From: CAZHRJ01 sp964534765
Lineage (GTDB): Bacteria > Lindowbacteria > 2-12-FULL-62-27
Assembly (NCBI GenBank): GCA_964534765.1
Contig: CAZHRJ010000116.1
Coordinates: 1-9,240 of the forward strand
Direction of reading: 5' to 3'
DNA length: 9,240 nt
Positions 1 through 6,475 of the stretch are shown piece by piece (positions within the stretch are counted from its first letter, which is position 1; each line of letters begins with the position of its first letter). Under the pieces are notes generated by a model, which searched no databases, had not been told where the DNA came from, and was given only the letters and a program-made list of their open reading frames with translations. The translations under genes and the position numbers were made by a program.

Positions 1-2
1 CC

Positions 3-1166
3 TTCCCCTCGGAAACTGCCCAAAAATACACCGGTTCGCCGTTTTTTCAGGATCAACTGTATTTCGCGTATGGTTCAAATCTCAATTCCGAGGATGTCAG
101 GGGATATGGCCGGAGGCACGGCATCACCAATCTGCGACTCGATCCCGTTTGTGTCGCGTACCTTCCGGACATGGAACTGGCTTTCAATCACACAGCGTTC
201 TCTCGCGGCGGTGGCGCCCTGAACATTCGCCCGTGCGTGGGACAGGTCGTGCAAGGTGTCGTATTCAGGCCCACCGCCGACCAGTGGGCGGTGCTCAATT
301 CCAAGGAAGGTTGCCCCAGCACCTACCGAAAGGTGGCGTTTCACGTCCTCACTCTTGATGGGCATAGCATATCGATAACCACGTTTGTGCTTGACGAAAA
401 ACGGTACGAAGGTCACTTCATTCCGCCGGCGACTGATTACAAGCAGATCCTCTACGATGGATATAAAGTGCATGGCTTGGACACAAGTATATTGGATGCG
501 GTAACGAACGGAGAGAAACCCACACTTTTTTGCGATGCCATATTCGCCTACGGCACTCTCATGCGATGTGAAAAACGACATGCCCTGCTGACTGGATGCG
601 GGAAAATCGAATGTTCTCTCCTAGCTGTTGCGCCCGGTCGACTGTTCGACTGCGGTGAATACCCCGCCATGATGCCGGCAACGGCCGACGGCGATTTCGT
701 CCGTGGCGAGTTTATTCGTTTATCCGCAGACGATATGCCCGCGGTTCTCAAGGCGATGGACCGAATTGAAGGATTCCGTGGTCATGCTGAGTCGGATGCT
801 TCACTCTTTCATCGCCGACTCATCGAATCAGATGTGGGCGATGAGCGTATTCGCAGGGCTTGGGTCTTCATACTGGCGTCCCCTCCGCCGGACGCTCCTT
901 CGATAATATCGGGCGACTGGCGGGAGCACCGTGGGACGAGAGACAGATTTGTCGACCGGCTGATCGCGGCACACTGTCCAGAAGGAACAATGAAAATCGT
1001 CAATGCCTTGGCCAGTCGCATCCCTTGGTCTTTGTCGTCGGACCGGCAAGCCGTCATTGAAAATCTGATCGATTTGTCCGCCGCCGTCAAATCCGGAGAA
1101 TTATCTGAACGCCGATTGGCCCAAGAAAGTGGTCGCTGGGCCGTCACAATCGGAGGTGATGGGTGA
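3..1166 (+). CDS. Tandem gamma-glutamylcyclotransferase-like (GGCT/AIG2) protein, 5' end outside window
   Basis: The frame is open from the left edge to a TGA at 1164-1166 (387 codons visible). The first ATG, at 171, lies well inside the first domain, so it is not the true start; the gene probably begins upstream. Two GGCT-like folds are visible. Domain 1 begins with YFAYGSNL (nt 60-83), the glycine-rich substrate loop of the family, and has a Glu in KEG (codon 306-308) at the position expected for the catalytic acid, followed by the usual Y-R-K strand. Domain 2 begins with FAYGTL (nt 543-560), then an LFDCGEYPA segment, VRGEFIRL, and DRIEGF with a candidate catalytic Glu at codon 768-770, then a SGDWREHR motif. 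About 80 residues follow without a domain I recognise. GGCT and GGACT enzymes release 5-oxoproline from gamma-glutamyl peptides or amines in the cytosol, but many bacterial AIG2-like members have no known substrate. The fold call is firm; the substrate and any defence role are unknown. Confidence 0.85.
   Translation, partial: FPSETAQKYTGSPFFQDQLYFAYGSNLNSEDVRGYGRRHGITNLRLDPVCVAYLPDMELAFNHTAFSRGGGALNIRPCVGQVVQGVVFRPTADQWAVLNSKEGCPSTYRKVAFHVLTLDGHSISITTFVLDEKRYEGHFIPPATDYKQILYDGYKVHGLDTSILDAVTNGEKPTLFCDAIFAYGTLMRCEKRHALLTGCGKIECSLLAVAPGRLFDCGEYPAMMPATADGDFVRGEFIRLSADDMPAVLKAMDRIEGFRGHAESDASLFHRRLIESDVGDERIRRAWVFILASPPPDAPSIISGDWREHRGTRDRFVDRLIAAHCPEGTMKIVNALASRIPWSLSSDRQAVIENLIDLSAAVKSGELSERRLAQESGRWAVTIGGDG
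1152..1157 (+). promoter_or_regulatory. Strong Shine-Dalgarno (GGAGGT) inside the 3' end of the GGCT gene
   Basis: GGAGGT lies 8 bases before the ATG at 1166, a near-ideal spacing. In the GGCT frame the same bases encode Gly-Gly near the C terminus, so the match may be coincidental. It is too far upstream to serve the AlbA_2 gene start at 1302. Confidence 0.35.
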
Positions 1167-1225
1167 TGAAGGCCCTCTTTGTCCTTGCATTCACCTACTT
1201 TTTCTTGTGGTGGTGGCAGGACTGA
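1166..1225 (+). CDS. Possible 19-residue hydrophobic micro-ORF (TGATG-coupled)
   Basis: The ATG at 1166 overlaps the TGA of the GGCT gene (TGATG), is preceded by GGAGGT at 8 bases, and opens a 19-codon frame reading MKALFVLAFTYFFLWWWQD. This looks like one short membrane-inserting segment with a Lys near the start and an Asp at the end. I do not recognise the peptide. A competing frame from ATG 1159 to a stop at 1282-1284 encodes 41 residues, also with a hydrophobic stretch, because the T-rich DNA here gives hydrophobic residues in more than one frame. That weakens the case. It could be a real small membrane protein or only a reinitiation element between two genes. Confidence 0.25.
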   Translation: MKALFVLAFTYFFLWWWQD

Positions 1226-1301
1226 CGATGCGGCGTACTCAAACACTCGTCGCAAATCCTCCTTGCCCCCATACCGCCGCATAGTTATCCTCGTCCGAAA
1301 T

Positions 1302-2783
1302 ATGGATACACAAACCAGAAGGAAACCCGTCGGCAAGCAACCTGCCATCCCTCCCGAATCGGAAACCGTGGAGTGGAAAGAATCCCTCGGCGAATGGAAA
1401 GAAATCGCCGAGACCGTGGCGGCATTCGCAACGCACCGAGGCGGTCGGATTTTCGTTGGCGTGGATCGGAAAGGCGAAGTCCGCGGTGTTCAGCATGGCG
1501 GCAAGTCCATGGAGGACATCACCAACCGGATCGTCCAGAACACCGATCCCAGAATCGTGCCCTCCGTCCGCATGGAGACCCATCAGAAGAAGGACATTCT
1601 CGTCATCGATGTCGAGGAGGCGAGATCCAAACCCATTCACGCCTTCGGCCGGCCCTTCAAACGCTCTGGCCGCACGAACCAGCGCCTTTCGCCGGATCAG
1701 TCAGCCGCGATCTACATGGCATCGCGAGGACAGACATGGGACGAGACGGTTTTCGACGACGCCCGCATGGCTGACATTTCCATGAAAAACGTCCGATCTT
1801 TTATCGCCACTGCCCGCCGGGAGCGGAAAGTCGAGTGGAGTGGCCGGGATGCCCCGATCAAGGTACTCCGACTTTTGAAACTTGTTTCAAGCGGCAAGCC
1901 GACCGTGGCCGCAATACTTCTCTTCGGTTCATATCCTCAACACCACCTCATTCAATCCGAAATCCGATGCGCCAGGTTCAAATACGATTCGTCCGAGCGA
2001 CCCATCGATTTAAAGGTGATCGCCGGAACCGTGGTGAATCAGGCGGATGAAGTGCTCCGGTTTGTTCAGCGCAACATTCGAATGGCCGTCGAGGTGAGGG
2101 ACGGCGGCCCGCGCCGGACGGATGTCTGGCAATACCCGCTGGACGCCGTGCGGGAGGCCGTCGTCAATGCGATCTGTCACCGCGATTACGCGTCGACGTC
2201 AAATGTCCAGGTGCGAATCTTTGACGAATCTCTGGAGGTTTGGAGCCCCGGGTTGCTTCCACACGGCATCACGATCCGCGACCTGAAACGGAATCACGAA
2301 TCCAAGCCCCGTAACAAACTGATCGCGACCACCTTCTTTTTGGCCGGCGTCATCGAGAAGTTCGGGCAGGGAACGCAGAACATCATCTCTCTTTGCCGTG
2401 AAGCCGGCATCCCCGCCCCGGAATTCGAGGAAACGGGATCATCCTTTATCGTGAGGTTTCGCCGGTCGGAGAAAATGAAGACAGAGGCTGTCCACCCCCA
2501 AGCCACCGAACAAGTCACCGTACAAGTCACCGTACAAGTCAGAAGGTTATTGGGCGTTCTGCAGTCCGACGTTCTTTCGTCCGCCGAGATCATGAAGTCC
2601 CTGAAGTTGTCCCATCGTCCGACGTTCTTGTACTCATATCTACAACCGGCCTTGAAGGCCGGACTTGTGGTCATGACCATCCCAGACAAACCCAACAGCC
2701 GCCTGCAGAAATACCGTTCCACCCCCGCCGGAATAAAGGTATTGAAACAGGCCCGGCAACACACCGCGCGCGGCAAAGGTTGA
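1302..2783 (+). CDS. AlbA_2 (Schlafen-like) / HATPase_c_4 / winged-helix protein of the COG2865 type
   Basis: 493 residues if started at ATG 1302. Upstream in-frame TTG codons (for example 1179) would add residues unlike the family, and conservation begins only around residue 20, so 1302 is preferred although no good Shine-Dalgarno precedes it. Residues ~20-135 form the AlbA_2 domain: VEWKES (23-28), then THRGGRIFVGV (44-54), the nucleic-acid or nucleotide-linked core of this family. Residues ~280-390 match the HATPase_c_4 region: E285 and N289 in REAVVNA, the HRDY block at 293-296, and FGQGTQNI from 354. A QVT-type repeat follows at ~404-412, then a C-terminal winged helix (~415-490). Such proteins are usually annotated as ATP-binding transcriptional regulators and often sit inside type I restriction loci, commonly next to hsdS or hsdR. 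A regulatory or accessory role in the neighbouring restriction-like operon is inferred; no enzymatic activity is established for the group. Six bases separate its stop from the hsdR remnant. Confidence 0.88.
   Translation: MDTQTRRKPVGKQPAIPPESETVEWKESLGEWKEIAETVAAFATHRGGRIFVGVDRKGEVRGVQHGGKSMEDITNRIVQNTDPRIVPSVRMETHQKKDILVIDVEEARSKPIHAFGRPFKRSGRTNQRLSPDQSAAIYMASRGQTWDETVFDDARMADISMKNVRSFIATARRERKVEWSGRDAPIKVLRLLKLVSSGKPTVAAILLFGSYPQHHLIQSEIRCARFKYDSSERPIDLKVIAGTVVNQADEVLRFVQRNIRMAVEVRDGGPRRTDVWQYPLDAVREAVVNAICHRDYASTSNVQVRIFDESLEVWSPGLLPHGITIRDLKRNHESKPRNKLIATTFFLAGVIEKFGQGTQNIISLCREAGIPAPEFEETGSSFIVRFRRSEKMKTEAVHPQATEQVTVQVTVQVRRLLGVLQSDVLSSAEIMKSLKLSHRPTFLYSYLQPALKAGLVVMTIPDKPNSRLQKYRSTPAGIKVLKQARQHTARGKG
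2511..2541 (+). repeat. 12-bp in-frame tandem repeat (about 2.6 copies) encoding QVTV
   Basis: The unit caagtcaccgta occurs at 2511-2522 and 2523-2534, with a partial third copy to 2541. It encodes a Gln-Val-Thr-Val run linking the ATPase-like region to the winged helix of the AlbA_2 protein. Similar QVT-rich linkers are common in this family. The copy number could change by slippage without breaking the frame. Confidence 0.85.
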
Positions 2784-2789
2784 CAAACA

Positions 2790-3020
2790 ATGAACGAGGC
2801 CGACACCTGTAGAACCCTGATCACCCCCGCCCTTCAAACGGCCGGGTGGGACCGCGATCCATGCCGGATCAATGAGCAGGTGACGTTCACCGATGGCCGG
2901 ATTGTGGTGGCCGGTCAGGCCCATGACAAACACGACCTCGGACACATCCTGTATCGAAAAAGATTGGCGCCCCCGTTGTACTCATTGCTTTTTTTATTTC
3001 CAAATGGAGGTCTCGCCTAA
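2790..3020 (+). pseudogene. hsdR: Truncated type I restriction subunit R (HsdR) amino-terminal remnant
   Basis: A 76-codon frame starts at ATG 2790, with AAAGG at 2774-2778 as a possible weak ribosome binding site. Residues 1-42 (NEADTC, P-LQ-AGWD-DP, RINEQ-TFTDGRI-V-G) read like the very start of EcoEI-type HsdR proteins, which are normally 700-1000 residues long. The family should continue into the nuclease domain with an R-ADYLL-type segment and later E-x-K. Instead, after about nt 2915 the frame is unrelated, with a hydrophobic run, and stops at TAA 3018-3020. No endonuclease, helicase or HsdR C-terminal region remains. The stop overlaps the helicase ATG (TAATG), so translation of the remnant may still feed ribosomes to the helicase. 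A real short gene with an HsdR-like head cannot be excluded, but a deletion or replacement junction is the simplest reading. Confidence 0.72.
3006..3011 (+). promoter_or_regulatory. Shine-Dalgarno of the PLD-helicase gene
   Basis: GGAGGT sits 8 bases before ATG 3020, a strong match at optimal spacing. It fixes the helicase start, whose first residues (PRIFDNITDHL) also look like the usual family amino terminus. Confidence 0.85.
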
Positions 3021-6000
3021 TGCCGCGAATCTTCGACAACATCACCGACCACCTCATCACGGCCTTACAGCAGACCCTCGACATCACCGATCGCGCCGAC
3101 TTCTGTGTCGGCTATTTCAATTTACGCGGCTGGAAACAACTCGACCGCTTCGTCGACCGCTGGCCCGGCGGCGACGGCCACTCGTGCCGGCTCCTCGTCG
3201 GAATGCAGCGCCCTCCGCAGGAAGAATTGCGGACCCTGATGACTTTGGCGCACGATGACGCCCAACTGGACAATCAGACGGTTCTTCGCATCAAGAAAAA
3301 ACTGGCGCAGGATTTCCGCGACCAGTTGACCATCGGCATCCCGACAAACGAGGACGAAGCTGGCCTTCGCCGCCTCGCCGCACAGATCAAATCCAAAAAA
3401 GTCGTCGTCAAATTGTTTCTCCGCCATCCGCTCCACGCCAAACTCTATCTGCTCTTTCGGCCGGATCCGATCAACCCCATCGTCAGCTACCTCGGTAGCA
3501 GTAACCTCACCATGGCCGGGCTTTCCAAGCAGGGCGAGCTGAACGTGGACGTGCTCGACCACGACGCCTGCAAGAAATTGTCCAAGTGGTTCGATGACCG
3601 CTGGAACGACACGAGGTGCATCGATATTTCCGACGAGCTGGTCCAGATCATCGAGGAAAGCTGGGCGCGCGAGGACCTCATCCCTCCGTATCACATCTAC
3701 ATCAAAATGGCTTACCACCTCTCGCAGGAAGCGCGCGCCGGCCTCACAGAATTTAGCATCCCGACCGATTTCGGCAACAGGCTTTTCGAATTCCAAAAAG
3801 CGGCCGTGAAAATCGCCGCCCACCACATCAACAAACGCGGCGGCGTGCTGATCGGCGACGTCGTCGGACTCGGCAAAACCCTCATGGCCACCGCCCTCGC
3901 GCGCGTCTTCGAGGACGACTTCGGCCTCGAAACTCTGATCCTCTGCCCGAAAAATCTCGTGCCCATGTGGGAGGACTACCGGGAGCAATATCGCCTGCGC
4001 GCCAAAGTGCTCTCGATCAGCCGCGCCATCCGGGAATTGCCGGAACTTCGCCGGTACCGGCTTGTCATTCTCGACGAGAGCCACAACCTCCGCAACCGCG
4101 AAGGCAAACGATACCGCGCCATTCAGGAATACATCGCCGGTAATGACAGCAAGTGCATTCTGCTGTCGGCCACGCCCTACAACAAAACATATCTCGACCT
4201 GGCGAATCAGTTGCGCCTGTTCATTCCCGACAATCACGAATTGAGCATCCGGCCGGAACAGCTCATCCGTTCCATCGGCGAAATTGAATTTATCCGCAAA
4301 CACCAGTGCCCCGTCCGGTCGCTTTCCGCATTTGAGAAAAGCGACTACGCCGACGACTGGCGCGAACTCATGCGGCTGTATCTGGTCCGGCGGACGCGGA
4401 CTTTCATTCAGGAAAATTACGCCATCGTGGATTGTGCGGCATGCAAATCACCGATCGCCGCCACGGACGGCGCATGCCCCATGTGCGCCAAACCCAGGCC
4501 GAAAAACGCCCGGCCCTATCTTTTGTTTGAAGACGGTAGTCGCTCCCACTTCCCGACCCGCATGCCCAAGACGGTCAAGTTCAAAATCAACGACAAGGAT
4601 TCGGCGGATCAATACGCGCGCCTGTACGACGACACTGTCGTCAACGCCATCAATGGCCTGACTGTTCCTCGCTACGGCCTGGCGAACTACCTCGCGTCCG
4701 CGCTCCCATCAACCCCCACGCCCTCGGAAAAAAAGGTTCTGGATGATCTTTCCAAAGCCGGCAAGCGGCTCATGGGATTTTGCCGGACGAATCTCTTCAA
4801 GCGGCTCGAAAGCAGTGGTCAGGCGTTTTTGCAGTCCATCGAGCGGCACATTCTCCGAAACTGCGTCTATCTCCATGCTATCGAAAACCATCTGTCTCTG
4901 CCCATCGGCACGCAGGACGCGGAACTCCTCGATACGCGATTCTCGGATGATGATGACGAAGACCTGTTCGAGCAGGACGACGAGGATAGGGAAACCCGCC
5001 AAAGCAAATCCCAACCCGCCGCACTCCGCACGGCCGCGGATTTCACTAAACGGGCGGTCGATGTTTACGCCGAATACGCCGGGCCGCTCAAACGCCGCTT
5101 CAAGTGGCTCCCGGCCGGATTCTTCACCGGCGATCTGTCCAAATCTTTGCGCGACGACGTCAAGGCTCTCCTGACCGTCCTGAAAATCTGCGGCGAGTGG
5201 GACCCGGCAAAAGACGCCAAACTGGACGCCCTCTGGAAATTATTGACCCGCGATCATCCGAAAGAAAAAGTCCTCGTCTTCACCCAGTTCGCCGATACCG
5301 TGATCTACCTCGAAAACCAGCTTCGCGCGCGCGGGTTGGCAAACGCGGCCGGCGTGACCGGCGACAACGACAATCCGACCTCGCTCGCGTGGAGATTCAG
5401 CCCCGAAAGCAATCTCAAGCGCGCCCGGATCCCGCCCGACAACGAACTGCGCGTCCTCGTGGCCACCGACGTCTTGAGCGAGGGGCAGAATTTGCAAGAC
5501 GGCGCGATCGTCGTCAACTACGACCTGCCTTGGGCGATCATCCGGCTCATCCAGCGCGCGGGCCGCGTGGACCGCATCGGACAAAAAGCGGAAAATATTT
5601 TGTGCTATTCCTTTCTGCCGGCCGACGGCGTGGAGCGAATCATCCGTTTGCGCCAGCGCGTCCGCAGGCGGCTCAAGGAAAACGCCGAAGTCGTCGGCGC
5701 CGATGAGCGTTTTTTTGAAGACGAGCCTGATCCGAAAATCATCCGCGACCTGTTTACGGAAAAGGCCAGCATCCTCGACGGCGATGTGGATTCCGAAGTC
5801 GATCTCGCGTCCTACGCCTACCAGATTTGGAAGAACGCAATCACCGCCGACCCGAGCCTTCAAAAGACCATCCCCGACCTGCCGCCCGTGGTCTACGCGA
5901 CGCGCGCGTTCAAGCCTACGGAAAAAGAACCGGCGGGCGCCCTGGTTTATATGCGGACAGGCGAGGGAAACGACGCGCTGGCGTGGATGGATCGAAACGG

Positions 6001-6469
6001 CGACAGCGTGACGGAATCCCAGTTCGCCATTTTGAAGGCGGCGGAATGCGCGCCCGGCACGACGCCCCTGCCGCGCGAGGAGAATCATCACGAGCTTGTC
6101 CATAAGGCGGTCAAACAGATCATGACGGAGGAATCATCCGCGGGCGGACAACTCGGCCGCCCGGCCGGAGCGCGATTTCGGACATATGAGCGGCTCAAAC
6201 ATTTTGCGGAACAAATCAAGGGGACACTTTTTTCCTCGGATCAACTGTCCAAGGCCATCGAAGACATCTATCGGTTTCCGTTGCGGCAAACCGCGGTGGA
6301 CGCTCTGAACCGCCAACTGCGGTCCGGAATTTCGGATGAACAGTTGGCCGAGATGGTCATGGATTTGCGGGAAGAAGGAAGACTTTGCATGGTCGAGGAA
6401 TCCGAGCAGGCGCCGGAGCCGCGGCTCATTTGCTCTTTGGGTTTATCGCCCGCCAGCAAGACATCGTAA
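3020..6469 (+). CDS. PLD-nuclease / SF2 (SNF2-like) helicase fusion protein
   Basis: 1149 residues, intact. Residues ~1-190 are a phospholipase-D-like domain: H139-A-K141 followed by GSSNLT (G159-N162). This is a single HKD half-site, so an active nuclease would need to dimerise; the usual Asp four residues after the Lys is replaced by Phe146. The helicase follows: motif I GDVVGLGKT (279-287, K286), motif II DESH (352-355), motif III SATP (383-386), a four-cysteine zinc ribbon (C472, C475, C486, C489), an acidic linker (643-659), then the second RecA-like lobe with VLVFTQF from 751, VATDVLSEGQNLQD from 814, and motif VI QRAGRVDRIGQ from 845. About 280 C-terminal residues have no domain I recognise. 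The family is commonly annotated helicase-related protein and occurs beside Eco57I-type methylases. The expected role is ATP-driven translocation on foreign DNA coupled to PLD cleavage, in the cytoplasm; this is inferred from architecture and neighbours. It overlaps the hsdR remnant by one base and ends four bases before the methyltransferase GTG. Confidence 0.92.
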   Translation: MPRIFDNITDHLITALQQTLDITDRADFCVGYFNLRGWKQLDRFVDRWPGGDGHSCRLLVGMQRPPQEELRTLMTLAHDDAQLDNQTVLRIKKKLAQDFRDQLTIGIPTNEDEAGLRRLAAQIKSKKVVVKLFLRHPLHAKLYLLFRPDPINPIVSYLGSSNLTMAGLSKQGELNVDVLDHDACKKLSKWFDDRWNDTRCIDISDELVQIIEESWAREDLIPPYHIYIKMAYHLSQEARAGLTEFSIPTDFGNRLFEFQKAAVKIAAHHINKRGGVLIGDVVGLGKTLMATALARVFEDDFGLETLILCPKNLVPMWEDYREQYRLRAKVLSISRAIRELPELRRYRLVILDESHNLRNREGKRYRAIQEYIAGNDSKCILLSATPYNKTYLDLANQLRLFIPDNHELSIRPEQLIRSIGEIEFIRKHQCPVRSLSAFEKSDYADDWRELMRLYLVRRTRTFIQENYAIVDCAACKSPIAATDGACPMCAKPRPKNARPYLLFEDGSRSHFPTRMPKTVKFKINDKDSADQYARLYDDTVVNAINGLTVPRYGLANYLASALPSTPTPSEKKVLDDLSKAGKRLMGFCRTNLFKRLESSGQAFLQSIERHILRNCVYLHAIENHLSLPIGTQDAELLDTRFSDDDDEDLFEQDDEDRETRQSKSQPAALRTAADFTKRAVDVYAEYAGPLKRRFKWLPAGFFTGDLSKSLRDDVKALLTVLKICGEWDPAKDAKLDALWKLLTRDHPKEKVLVFTQFADTVIYLENQLRARGLANAAGVTGDNDNPTSLAWRFSPESNLKRARIPPDNELRVLVATDVLSEGQNLQDGAIVVNYDLPWAIIRLIQRAGRVDRIGQKAENILCYSFLPADGVERIIRLRQRVRRRLKENAEVVGADERFFEDEPDPKIIRDLFTEKASILDGDVDSEVDLASYAYQIWKNAITADPSLQKTIPDLPPVVYATRAFKPTEKEPAGALVYMRTGEGNDALAWMDRNGDSVTESQFAILKAAECAPGTTPLPREENHHELVHKAVKQIMTEESSAGGQLGRPAGARFRTYERLKHFAEQIKGTLFSSDQLSKAIEDIYRFPLRQTAVDALNRQLRSGISDEQLAEMVMDLREEGRLCMVEESEQAPEPRLICSLGLSPASKTS

Positions 6470-6475
6470 CCCGTG
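6467..6475 (+). promoter_or_regulatory. In-frame stop/start junction TAA-CCC-GTG between helicase and methyltransferase
   Basis: The helicase TAA (6467-6469), one CCC codon and the methyltransferase GTG (6473-6475) are all in the same reading frame. No Shine-Dalgarno is visible in the 20 bases before the GTG, so the methyltransferase is probably translated by ribosomes that have just terminated, or occasionally by readthrough. Confidence 0.7.

Noticed and set aside
171..1166. Starting the GGCT protein at ATG 171
   Set aside because: This would remove the YFAYGSNL loop of the first domain at nt 60-83, which is open in the same frame.
1264..1290. Possible promoter TTGCCC / 16 bases / TTATCC before the AlbA_2 gene
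   Set aside because: Both boxes are poor matches and the host sigma factor preferences are unknown; chance is as likely.
1179..1301. Extending the AlbA_2 protein to an in-frame TTG at 1179
   Set aside because: The added ~41 residues show no family similarity, and no ribosome binding site fits the TTG; ATG 1302 is followed within about 20 residues by the conserved domain.
2976..3004. TTGTAC and a T-run before the helicase, as promoter or terminator
   Set aside because: No -10 box lies at the right distance and no GC-rich hairpin precedes the T-run.
3122..4303. 393-codon open frame on the minus strand opposite the helicase
   Set aside because: It lies wholly inside the helicase gene, its translation has no recognisable domain, and G/C-rich third positions on the plus strand produce such open antisense frames. 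The other long minus-strand frames (5240-6103, 6443-7318, 7559-8629) are rejected for the same reason.
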